DNA from: Acanthaster planci | Taxonomy: Eukaryota; Echinodermata; Asteroidea; Valvatida; Acanthasteridae | NCBI RefSeq assembly: GCF_001949145.1 | Contig: NW_019091654.1 | Coordinates: forward strand, 107,025 to 117,981 | Length of the DNA: 10,957 bases | Reading direction: 5' to 3' | Shown: positions 1 to 8,266 of the stretch, in pieces | How the letters are laid out: the number at the start of each line of letters is the position of its first letter | Position numbering within the stretch: position 1 is the stretch's first letter | Translations under genes and position numbers: made by a program | The notes under the pieces: generated by a model | The model's input: the letters and a program-made list of their open reading frames with translations, nothing else | Database searches by the model: none | Told to the model about the DNA's origin: nothing

Positions 1-2321
1 TCATTCTTGGCCGCCTATCGGCTGCCGTGTCTGGCAGTTCCTGCTCCAGGCCTTCCTCCTCGTCAGCTGCCACAATGTGCCCGTCGGTGAGACAGGTTGA
101 CACGCGATGCTGCCTACGCTCAAACTCACTCCTGTCCCACGCGGCTGTGAAGAATGCAGAGGTCTAAAATACCAACAGCTCAGTACAGTGGTTCATTTAA
201 CGGGTATATCTAATGGTCGCATCAATAAAGACACCGCTGTAGTTAATGACACATAATCAAGGACAATTGATCAAATGACAAATGCTGCATAAAATACTTA
301 TATTCCCGGCATTTTGAAACCAGTTTCTGTAGCCAGGTATGGATGTTTATGTCCATGCCAAAGATTTCCAAAAGACCTTTAAAATCTACCAACAACGAAA
401 ACTGAAAATAACATCTGATACAAAATGACTGGTAAGAATCCATCAGCACTACAGTGCATACATGTACATGCAAACAGCATGTCTTCACATACTTATAAAA
501 GTACCACTCGCAGACATTACACTCTGATTCTGAAATTCACGGACTTTGATAAAGCACAGGTACCCGGTTTGTAAGTGTGACATCACTTCAGTTTAAACCA
601 CACCCACTGCACATAGAGCTATGGAACTGGAAGATAACGCCTAACCTAGGCGCACATCCAATGAAAGCTTGCAATCAGTGACGTCATGCATGCATGATGA
701 AGTCACTTATGAACAGGAGATGGAGATAGAAGTAGACGTGCTGAAGAGCATATTTCTAACCCTCCATAGAGTTGAACACAAATACCGACGGCTTCAAGCT
801 GGGCAGCAAGTTAGCAGTCAAGCATTCACTACTTGGAACTACAAGTTGAGTACAAATGAAGCTCACCTTCGATTTGGCGAACATCAAGATTCTCCTTGAT
901 ATCTACCGTGCTGTTTGCATCTCTGGACTCCTCCGATGCATTCACGGGGATGGCTACACCATCGGTTGTTGTGATGGAAACCACAGTGTGCCGGTTCTGC
1001 ATCTCATAGATCACTGCGTCATCGTCTAGCTCCAGCAAGAAATGGCGGATGCCTATCAAGAAATGAGAGCACAAAGTCTGATAGCAGACAGAATGCACGT
1101 TTGTTCAGAATAAGTGGCTCTTTGGTTTGGTTTGATTCAATCTCAGAAAAATGCAGACTAAACTCAGGAAAATTTAAAGAAATTCTTGAGCTATTTAAAG
1201 TTTACACAGGAACCTGGTTTGGTTTGGTTTGATTCAATCTCAGAAAAATGCAGACTAAACTCAGGAAAGTTTAAAGAAATTCTTGAACCGTTTAAACTTT
1301 ACACAGGAACCTTCCTACATTCTCCAAAATCTGTGCAATATTAAAGCTACTTGTACATTCTTTTCACCAAAACTTCTAAACTTTCTGGTGGATTCCAAAG
1401 GATGTCGGAATGCTCAAGCTTATCATAATCAAACTTAGCAGTACTGCCTCTTTAAATTGAAAAGATCAAGAACAGTTCTCAGGTGACAGTGTCACTCAAG
1501 CAACAGAACAACTGGTTGGGATTTATGGAGGCTACCTGTATCAGAGTCTTAAATTTTTGGAAGTATTTCAAGGGTTTTGTCACACTACAAAACAAGCATC
1601 TTTGCTCTTTCTCTGAATTCTCAGCTCTTGTACACTAAGCACATACGTGTACATGTATATGTATGCTACAGAGACAGTGGTGTACTACACCATTGTACTC
1701 AGGAAAGGACATGGTTTACTTACTGATAGTATGAGTGCGGCAAACAGACAGACATACAACAGCCACCAAAAGGTTCCAAAGGAAAGAAACAATGGACAGC
1801 GTCGTTTGACTTGGGTAGCGAATGTAGCAAATTAAGGGGTTCAGCTTCACTTCCTCACAGGGTTGGGCCCCAAACTCTGAACAGTAGGAGATGTAGGCAT
1901 ATATGCCAATGAACAAGAGGCTAAGAACCGCCAACAGGATGGACACATTGACCTTCAGGACGGTCTTAGAGTGAAGCCGCAAGCTCTGGCGGAAGACCGG
2001 ATTCGTGAAGAGCTTGAAGGCCAGGAGGTTGGCGTAGATGGTGATACAGCAAAAGCCGGCCGCCATGATGACAATGACCGAACCGTTCAGGACGTCAAAC
2101 TTGGTGGAGGTGGCCTCGATGTCATAGACCACGTACCATGTGCAGGTGATGAAGTAGGTCAGGATGCAGACCAGCGTGAAGATGAACAAAACTGTGGCCA
2201 GGACGGGCTTGTCCTGCGGGTGGGTCTTGATGCCAAGGGACTTGGAGATGCAGAGCCAGAGCCACTTGGGCATGGGTGGGGACTGGCAGAGGGTAGCGCT
2301 GCTGTTGGATGGATGGAACAT
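1..2321 (-). CDS. Multi-pass membrane protein, 5' part of gene, possible gustatory-receptor-like 7TM
   Basis: I propose three minus-strand exons. Exon 1 is 2360-1724, with a strong acceptor (pyrimidine tract then TTTAG) and donor GTAAGT. Exon 2 is 1052-867 (acceptor TTGATAG, donor GTGAGC). Exon 3 runs from 144 to the window edge (acceptor TTCTTCACAG). Both internal junctions are phase 1 and rejoin in frame, giving Ser200 and Ala262. The first in-frame ATG is at 2321 (A at -3); a TAG lies in frame just before the exon. The 309 visible residues have hydrophobic helices near 40-64, 79-104, 123-147 and 172-194, then a hydrophilic segment from about 200 with an acidic run near 289-292. Positive charge before helix 1, between helices 2 and 3 and after helix 4 predicts a cytosolic N-terminus, the topology of invertebrate gustatory-receptor-like proteins, with the tail as a long intracellular loop before helices lying off the window. 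That family assignment is inference; a four-helix protein with a cytosolic tail is equally possible. Exon 3 is the least certain: other acceptors, including one at ATTTTAG, are nearby. Confidence 0.55.
145..866 (-). other. Intron 2 of the membrane protein gene
   Basis: This 722-nt interval separates the proposed second and third exons. Short ORFs here show no convincing coding character. It contains a full consensus CRE inside a nested palindrome (677-707) and one TACATGTA palindrome (459-466). Confidence 0.45.
677..707. promoter_or_regulatory. Nested palindrome with consensus CRE
   Basis: TGACGTCA, the full palindromic CREB/ATF site, is at 679-686. It overlaps a perfect 14-bp palindrome at 684-697 (TCATGCATGCATGA). 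The whole is bracketed by AGTGAC at 677-682 and its complement GTCACT at 702-707. It lies in an intron, so an enhancer role is only a possibility. Confidence 0.35.
1053..1723 (-). other. Intron 1 of the membrane protein gene
   Basis: This 671-nt intron is bounded by GTAAGT at 1723-1718 and a TTGATAG acceptor ending at 1053 on the minus strand. It contains the two-copy 97-bp tandem repeat at 1118-1311 and a TACATGTA at 1650-1657. The remainder is AT-rich with no coding signal I can see. Confidence 0.55.
1118..1311. repeat. Two-copy 97-bp tandem duplication
   Basis: Copies at 1118-1214 and 1215-1311 align without gaps. Apart from the first three bases they differ at five positions. Each contains a GGTTT-rich start, an A-rich middle and an ACACAGGAACC end. 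Copy 2 has a perfect 10-bp inverted repeat (AAAGTTTAAA and TTTAAACTTT, 15 nt apart); the same stem in copy 1 carries one mismatch. The duplication is intronic. Confidence 0.9.
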
Positions 2322-2360
2322 GTTTGCAGCTCCCTCAGCAGGAACTTCAAACAAGACAGC
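2322..2360 (-). other. 5' UTR-like start of the first coding exon of the membrane protein gene
   Basis: The exon appears to begin at 2360, right after a pyrimidine-rich tract ending in TTTAG on the minus strand. It stays open in frame up to the ATG at 2321. If the acceptor is used, an upstream exon could extend the protein at its N-terminus through these 13 codons, because no stop lies between the acceptor and the ATG. If transcription instead starts nearby without splicing, the TAG at 2363-2361 closes the frame and the ATG at 2321 is the start. Confidence 0.35.
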
Positions 2361-2810
2361 CTAAATAGTGAAAAAAGAATCATCACTAAACTCAAACAAA
2401 TAGATCATACACAAAGTTGGGGCAGTTGAAAAAGACAGAGAATAACTTCAAATTTCTAACTCGAGTTTGTCTAAGGACAACCACTCAGTCGAATCATGCC
2501 ATTTTGTTTTTCGTCCAGTTACCCGACTCAGGCTTTTTGGATTCATCAATACAAATATCCATCCAGGTCAAGGCACCAGTCTAGATTCGCTTAGGCCTAT
2601 TTGTTGTTCACAGCTACATGTACCTTTGGGGCGGTCATGTACGCTGCCGTTTTACCCAAACATTTCTCTCAAAAACCAAAAGCCCTGTAATTCTCTTTTC
2701 TCTCTGATATGTAAGAGGACATCACCAACAACATGTTTAGATAAGTTACTTCGAAAAAGTAGAATTTGTTCCCTTACAACAGGAACAGGGTGCTAAAGGT
2801 AATGAACCCC

Positions 2811-2836
2811 CTACTACTAGTACTACTACTACTACA
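2811..2836. repeat. (TAC)n microsatellite
   Basis: A trinucleotide run of CTA/TAC units interrupted once by TAG. It is a simple repeat with no evident function. Confidence 0.9.
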
Positions 2837-2908
2837 AGTGCTCATTTTACTAGTTGTACATGTACTGTTCAGCTATTTCAATACCAGGCCCGGCCAGGCC
2901 ATGTCCCA

Positions 2909-2925
2909 TGACGTACACTGACGTA
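2909..2925 (+). promoter_or_regulatory. Paired TGACGTA half-CRE motifs
   Basis: TGACGTA occurs at 2909-2915 and again at 2919-2925. The starts are 10 bp apart, so both fall on the same helical face. The motif resembles variant CREB/ATF sites. The position between two divergent genes fits a promoter element, but no binding is shown. Confidence 0.3.
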
Positions 2926-3362
2926 AATCGGACCCCAAGTTTTTGGGGTGACTCGAGGCCAGAAAGTATGGATAAAGCCTTGTACCTGGAAGGATGCTGA
3001 AGATGGGAGTACTTTTTTCACTGTGTCATCGGGCTTGTTTAGTTTTTCCGGACAAAAAAACAAAAAAAATCACAGTCGTCTTCGTATCGCGACGAACGCC
3101 GCCGGCTTCCTCAACTTTTAGCCTTCCAAACCACTTTAGGCTGTTTCAGACATTCATAATTATTTCGTTTTTCGGCTCCCCGACAGTTGAATAATTTCCA
3201 ACAGCAAACCTGTCATTAAATAAAAAAAATACTCATTTCACTTCCTATTCTGTCTAAAATACGTTTAAAAAAACAATTCTTGGAATTAATTTTAAAAAGA
3301 ATAATAATTCACTTGGTTGAAATCAGTTCAAAGGTCAAATAGTCAGCTGTACGTGGTGTTTA

Positions 3363-3369
3363 CGGAAGT
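3363..3369 (+). promoter_or_regulatory. ETS-type site in the probable HYI core promoter
   Basis: CGGAAGT matches the ETS/GABP consensus common in promoters of metabolic housekeeping genes. It lies about 70 bp before the upstream HYI ATG (3433). No TATA box stands out near it, so transcription probably starts somewhere between about 3340 and 3430; that range is inferred. Confidence 0.4.
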
Positions 3370-3432
3370 TGTCGGAGGAGCTCCTGAGTGTGCTAGACCT
3401 ACCTCAAAAAATTCGAAGTTGATTTCCATCAA

Positions 3433-3504
3433 ATGTTTCTTTTCTTGTCAAACATTCATTTGTCTCTTGTGAAAAGATTTATATCAGTTTCTCGCCGTTC
3501 AAAA
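3433..3504 (+). other. In-frame N-terminal extension of HYI, candidate mitochondrial presequence
   Basis: An upstream ATG at 3433 is in frame with the conserved start at 3505 and adds 24 residues. The extension has no acidic residue, has several Arg/Lys and Ser, and alternates hydrophobic and basic positions, as mitochondrial targeting peptides do. The first ATG has C at -3 and T at +4 (weak); the second has A at -3. Leaky scanning could therefore give two products. A TAG at 3394-3396 closes the frame upstream. The segment may equally be a chance open 5' UTR. Confidence 0.4.
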
Positions 3505-6500
3505 ATGCCGCTGAAGTTTGCCGCCAACCTGTCTATGCTCTTCAAAGAGATTCCGGACTTAGCCGAAAGATATTCTGCAGCCAAGAGAGCAGGTTTCCAG
3601 GCTGTTGAAGTTAGCTTTCCTTATGACTCACCGGTGGAGAAGTTGGTTGAGGTTAAAGAGAGGGAAGGACTGGAACAGGTTTTAATCAACTCCTTTCCAG
3701 GTGAAATTGCCACATGTTAATTGGAAGTTGTTGTAGAATGCACCCTGTTACATCATGTCTGTGACCATGGTAACGGGATTGTGAATTTGGGGACCCCGTT
3801 CCTATAACAGAAGGGACACGTACATTTTAGATTCCCCTAGGTAGACTGTGACATCATGCTCAAAAGCTATAGGGTTGGATGTTGTGAAAAGAGGGCAGTG
3901 TTTACTCACAAATCGTGCTACCTTTGCTTTCCTTTCTTTTTTAATGCAGGTGATATGAAAGCTGGAGATCTTGGACTTGCAGCTGTACCTGGCAGAGAAA
4001 AGGAGTTTCAGGACTCTCTTGAATTGTCAATCAAATACTGTACATTGCTTCATTGCAAAAGGTTCAAATTCTGGTTGTTATTCACTCTGAAATGTGGTTC
4101 AGTGTTGCTCATACAATAAAGTGTGAAGTGTGTTTGGGTTCAGTTTCTATGGAAGAAATGTCACCAAGGATAGTTACAGTAGTTGACTGGCATATTATTT
4201 GAATCTATGGCCTCTGACCTCTGCAAAACCAAACTGGTACTCCACCAAGTGAATTTAGTCAGAACTATGTTGGCGGTCTCTCCATATTTGTCAATATCTT
4301 CATCTTTTTGTATCCTGACTTTGAGGCATGACCCCTGGCTAAATGATGGTCCAGTGACTTCTGACTAGCGCCCCTGGCCTGGGCAAAGATATTGATAATT
4401 GGGAGGGCCCACTCATTCAGGGTTTTACCACTTTAGTTGGTAGACAAAGTGGTAGAGCGCTGCTAGTCATTTTCCCTAGGTGGATTGTTTGATGATCTTT
4501 AACAAATATTTGATCCCCCTTTTGGACATGATTAGGCTTATGTTTATAATTTGTGTCCTTCCTTAATCTCCACACATTGTGTCTCCAGCGATGACACATC
4601 CAATAATGACCTTGTCAAAATTGCTACCCGATTAGAAGGGCCATCCCAATTCTTTATATTGTCACCCAAATTTTCAAATCTTTCATCTTTCTGTTTGATG
4701 CTAGCTTAAGGCCGGAAATTCCACGATCGGTAATGGCTGAATTTTATAATTAACTTGTGATGGTTCAGATGAGTGATAATTAACTGAATTTGCTCCCAAG
4801 TGCACATCATTCCATGACAAGGCCACGATAGTCTGCCCATTGCTTTAAATACAATAGTTGTAATTTAAGCCACCAATCCATTTCTACAGGATGCACGTGA
4901 TGGCGGGCGTGACACCAGACTGCACAGAGGACGACAGGCCAGCCGTGCACAGAAAAATGGAGGAAACATTTATATCGAATCTCAAATATGCAGCAGACAG
5001 GCTTAGCCAGGTAAAGAAAAACCATCTGCAGAATTTCTCTAAAATTCAAAAAATAGCTGTGTAGTGTCTGAAAGTATCGTTGAAATGACACTTTTTAACT
5101 TTGCAGAAGTGATTGACAAAGAATTTCTTATGAACATTTTTTTCCTACTTAGGAAGGAATCTTGACCCTCATTGAGCCAATCAACACAGTTGTTTCCAAA
5201 CCTGGCTATTTCCTCAGCAGGCAAGACCAAGGTATGCTGACTGTGTATTTTTTCACCGTCAGTTTTTTCATTGGCACTCCGCAAACTTTCTGGCCAATTC
5301 ACTTTTTGTTATGCTTCACTTAAGCTCATTCATATTTCATCTTCTTTCATGGTACTTCCCTCATTCCATTACTTTTGCTTATATTGTAAGCATTGTGTGC
5401 AGAAACATTTTGGGTCAATTCTCTCTGTCAGGAGTTGATATCATCAAGAAGGTTGGCCATCCAAATTTGAAGTTGCAAATGGTGAGTTCTTGTGCCGAAA
5501 TGGGTGGCTTTTTATTGCTCAAATAACTTGAAAAGTATGGTGTATGGTTATTGACTGCTATCTGTTTACTGATCTTGTTCCTTGCGCAGGGTCAGCAGAC
5601 ATTGCTGTCTAAAACTCTCGCCTCTGTGCTCTACTTTGTGGGTGAACTACATGTACACCCCAAAGTCAAATGGTGGGCCTTAATACATAATTCACCAAAA
5701 GGTGCCTTCTGTGTATTCGCAGTGGCATTCAAGTCTCCATCACATTTCTTAGCCTCTGCTGATGAAAGGAATTGAATGACACTGATGCATTGCATTCCGA
5801 GATTTGCTTATGCTCCGTTTTACATATTAGCATGTTATTTCACAACTTAGTGCACACGGTAGCCAAACTAGAGTTGTGAAATAGGTTGAAAGTGCATTAC
5901 AAAATGTACCTCTAGCACACAGCCCTTGCACTGCGGCTTTTTTTTTTTACTTATTTAAGTCTTTTTTCGTAACTCTTGTGGATACTTTCCAGGACTTGTT
6001 CCATGTACAGATGATGCAAGGCAACATCACCAATACAATCAAAGAGTTCCTTCCCTACATTGGTAAGACTTGATAAATTAGAGAAAAAAAAAACGAAAAC
6101 AAAGTGTAAGACTTTAATTGGAGGGCCGCACCAGGGGAGGGCAGTTATCTGCCAGTGAAAGTGCATTTCCAAAACTTAACATTAACCTCATCTCCCTAGA
6201 TATTTTTGTTTGGAAAAAGACCTGGATTCTACAAAATCCAAAACTGTGCAGGATGGAACCCAGTGAATGCATGGGGATTTTACAGGTAGCAATTAAGTCT
6301 TTTGCAGAGTAATAGAGGCTGGAATCTTACTTCAGCATTCCTGTAAAATCTTTTACCCTTTGAATGCATTTTTTCAGGATTCAAGATCTTTTAGTTTTAA
6401 GATCTCAATATTGATCAAAAGTACATCTCCAAGAGTACATCTCCAAGAGTACATCTTCTTTGGCCACATACATGTACCTGACCATCTTCCTATTATATTG

Positions 6501-7415
6501 AAAAGATGGTACCTCAAAAAATTTAAGTTTTAAAGAGACATGCAGTAAGCTTTGGTAGCTAAGGGTACTTCTGCAGAGGTACTGAAAAGGGACAGGCTGA
6601 AGTAAAGTTATTGTAATGCGTGTGAAGAGTTTGAACAAAACGCTTGTCAGGGACAAGTGAAATACAGAGTCAGTCCTTATATAATGACAGAAATGATGTC
6701 CGACAGCTTCTCTTTGAAGACTGGTTTTGAATGGTCAGTGACTCTCTAAGTACTTGAGGGTCACTGCGTGAATGGCTAGGCATATATTATAATGGGTGGT
6801 CATTGTTTCCTTGGCAACGGATACCAAAAAATGAAACCTTTTCCAGCCAAAGCCAGGCTTTGACTTTGACTGACATGAAATGAATGTCAGGCAGTCAAAT
6901 TGGATCACTTGTCCTTGAACCAAGACTAGCCTCGGTTCTGATTTGTGTTTCTGTATCCCAAGGCCACGTGCAAATAGCTCAGGCACCCCACCGGAATGAG
7001 CCCAGCGCAGAAGGGGAGGTGAATTATGACTTCATTTTTGCCTTCCTGGAGAGCCTGGGATATGATGGATGGATTGGTGCAGAGTATAATGCGGCTGATG
7101 GTAGGCATCTGCTGAATGCACCTTGGTTTTCTTGATGAAGTATTATTTTATTTTATCATATTCATGTTAGTAAGGAAGTTAAGAGGTAACCCTTTGAATT
7201 TCATATCCTTTTGTACTGGAATAGGTCTACTAGTTAAGATATGTATTTGATTCTTACAAAATCCAATTTTGCTTGAGGGTATTATAATGGATCCCTTGGG
7301 GGGGAGATTCTTTAAACTGAAGGACACTCAAAATTTTAACAAGTTGAATCTTACCGTGATTTTTTTTACAGGAAAAACCCAGAATTCACTACAGTGGCTA
7401 CAGAAGTACAGATAA
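3505..7415 (+). CDS. HYI: Putative hydroxypyruvate isomerase, complete eight-exon gene
   Basis: The enzyme interconverts hydroxypyruvate and tartronate semialdehyde (EC 5.3.1.22) and is a TIM-barrel protein of the xylose-isomerase-like/AP-endonuclease-2 superfamily. Exons: 3505-3700, 3950-4061, 4890-5010, 5153-5231, 5432-5481, 5993-6062, 6963-7100 and 7372-7415. All seven introns are GT-AG and the frame is kept, giving 269 residues (human about 277). The N-terminus MPLKFAANLS aligns with the human start. Family signatures in order: VLINSFPGD (59-67), GLAAVPGR, HVMAG, IEPIN with Glu151, LQMDLFH with Asp187, GHVQIAQAP with Gln213, and GAEYN with Glu250. Glu151 and Glu250 correspond to the paired catalytic glutamates; Asp187 and Gln213 to metal or substrate ligands, aligned from memory. 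Exon 2 ends at a weak donor (AAAAG|GTTCAA), but the split Arg codon joins cleanly to MHVMAG. Exon 7 has a pyrimidine-poor acceptor. No stop, frameshift or lost key residue is seen, so the gene appears functional. Confidence 0.95.
3701..3949 (+). other. HYI intron 1
   Basis: A 249-nt phase-1 intron with donor GTGAAA and a long pyrimidine tract before TGCAG. The Gly66 codon is split across it. Nothing else stands out inside. Confidence 0.9.
4062..4889 (+). other. HYI intron 2
   Basis: An 828-nt phase-2 intron with a weak GTTCAA donor and a TTTCTACAG acceptor. It contains a 9-bp inverted repeat (4426-4434 with 4446-4454, 11-nt loop) whose right arm runs into a short tRNA D-arm-like string. No coding signal is seen. 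Confidence 0.85.
5232..5431 (+). other. HYI intron 4
   Basis: A 200-nt phase-1 intron with donor GTATGC and acceptor CTCTGTCAG. It splits Gly170 and is pyrimidine-rich in its 3' half. It follows the 142-nt phase-0 intron 3 at 5011-5152. Confidence 0.9.
5482..5992 (+). other. HYI intron 5
   Basis: A 511-nt phase-0 intron with a strong GTGAGT donor and a TACTTTCCAG acceptor. It holds the 12-bp inverted repeat at 5836-5883, a TACATGTA at 5648-5655 and a T-run near 5939-5949. Short ORFs are interrupted and unlike the enzyme. Confidence 0.9.
5836..5883. repeat. Intronic perfect 12-bp inverted repeat
   Basis: TATTTCACAACT at 5836-5847 is the exact complement of 5872-5883, with a 24-nt spacer. Three more pairs form inside (48-50 with 68-70 in the last two digits) if one G is bulged. 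It lies in HYI intron 5, about 110 nt before the exon 6 acceptor. Confidence 0.85.
6063..6962 (+). other. HYI intron 6
   Basis: The largest HYI intron (900 nt, phase 1), with a strong GTAAGA donor. Its acceptor TATCCCAAG is pyrimidine-poor, but it joins the Gly210 codon exactly before HVQIAQ. It contains the 14-bp triple repeat at 6420-6460, a TACATGTA at 6469-6476 and a 7-bp near-palindrome (CAAAGCC, one base, GGCTTTG) at 6848-6862. Confidence 0.9.
6420..6460. repeat. 14-bp unit tandem repeat, three copies
   Basis: AGTACATCTCCAAG occurs at 6420-6433 and 6434-6447. A third, diverging copy starts at 6448 (AGTACATCTTCTT). It is a minisatellite-like slip within HYI intron 6. Confidence 0.9.
7101..7371 (+). 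other. HYI intron 7
   Basis: A 271-nt phase-1 intron with donor GTAGGC and a T8-containing acceptor ending in TACAG. It splits Gly256. Nothing else notable is inside. Confidence 0.9.
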
Positions 7416-7446
7416 TGGAAAATTGACATGCTCTTGATGCTTGCTG

Positions 7447-7459
7447 CACGTGACGTCAC
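7447..7459. promoter_or_regulatory. Overlapping E-box and CRE
   Basis: CACGTG at 7447-7452 shares two bases with TGACGTCA at 7451-7458, which sits within the palindrome GTGACGTCAC (7450-7459). It lies 32 bp after the HYI stop codon. A regulatory role is unproven. Confidence 0.3.
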
Positions 7460-8256
7460 CTGTCTAGCATGAATTCACACGGAAACAACAACGCTATGCA
7501 GTGTTTTCATGGTATTTAGTTCAGTCCAGAAAACAAATGGGTAAGAATGGATTATTGAGTGGATCTGGACCCAAGAATCTCATGGAGCTGCACTGGGAAG
7601 GAAATAATGCTCAAACAATTTGAGTACATGTACTCATCAAAAACTAGTCAAGAACCAGCAACCAGAAATACACTTTGCAGTACAATTTTGCCGGTCACCC
7701 CTTTTAGGTTGTGCAAGTACTTGGCAAATCTGGGAACCCATGTAGCTGTCACAGGTGTGCATTGCATGGAATCGATTGCTTGCTGGGGAATTCCAAATGT
7801 GACAGAGCCCTGCAAAATGATTCTTAAGGCCACATTCTTTGGTAATTGTGTCAATAGTTGGCATGAGATGAGCCAATTGAACTTGATTTTTATGCATCAC
7901 CCATTTTATCATCCTGATAAAAAAAAAGATATCAATGGTGAGAATGTTCAGAGTTTGTCACTGAATCCTATGATGCAAGATTTTCTTAATAATGGCCTTT
8001 GGTTTCATTTTGTTAAGTTGGTCACAAATAATCTTTTCTTACTACTTTTTATTCCATAATGCCATGAAAGTAATCACAGGATCACAGATATTTTTCATTT
8101 TTCAATGAAAGCTGCTCTGCCACATTTTATTTCTTTCCCAACAACCGATTCCCCAATATTCTGTTAACACTTGAATATTGTGTACAAACATTCACACTTG
8201 ACAAACAAGGCTATGTTAAATTCATTGAGCATGTTCTTTTGATTTTATAGAAAATC

Positions 8257-8266
8257 ATTAAATAAA
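8257..8266 (+). terminator. Candidate HYI polyadenylation signal
   Basis: ATTAAA (8257-8262) and AATAAA (8261-8266) overlap. They are the first canonical signals after the HYI stop, about 850 nt downstream. No strong GU-rich element is evident after them. Later AATAAA hexamers at 8665, 9595, 10060, 10090 and 10854 are alternatives. Confidence 0.4.

Larger units (their letters stand above)
2361..3432. promoter_or_regulatory. Intergenic spacer between two divergent genes
   Basis: This roughly 1.07-kb interval lies between the minus-strand membrane protein gene and plus-strand HYI, so it probably holds one or both promoters and any noncoding 5' exon of the membrane gene. Visible items are a (TAC)n tract at 2811-2836, TACATGTA at 2615-2622 and 2857-2864, paired CRE-like half sites at 2909-2925 and an ETS-type site at 3363-3369. 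Short ORFs in it look like chance reading frames. Confidence 0.45.
7416..8266 (+). other. Probable HYI 3' UTR
   Basis: The interval runs from the HYI stop (TAA at 7413-7415) to the first downstream polyadenylation signals. It holds a CRE/E-box composite at 7447-7459 and a 16-bp palindrome (TGAGTACATGTACTCA) at 7621-7636. It also holds a 150-codon open frame from the ATG at 7607 to TAA at 8057-8059 that resembles nothing I know. The UTR extent is inferred from signal position only. Confidence 0.45.

Noticed and set aside
1971-2429. Long plus-strand open frame of 152 codons
   Set aside because: It is the antisense shadow of the membrane-protein exon. Its Gly/Asp/Glu-rich composition is what the reverse of a hydrophobic coding exon gives.
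2878-3063. Minus-strand open frame as a possible upstream exon of the membrane protein gene
   Set aside because: No convincing donor joins it in phase to the acceptor at 2360, and its content does not resemble a signal or membrane segment.
4441-4470. tRNA or tRNA-derived SINE suggested by a GTGGTAGAGCGC string resembling a tRNA D-arm
   Set aside because: No B box (GGTTCGANNCC-like), no acceptor stem and no T arm follow. The string is part of a simple 9-bp inverted repeat.
5311-5526. Open frame spanning HYI exon 5 read as an independent small gene
   Set aside because: The in-frame part GVDIIKKVGHPNLKLQM is HYI exon 5. The flanks are intron with good splice signals at 5431 and 5482.
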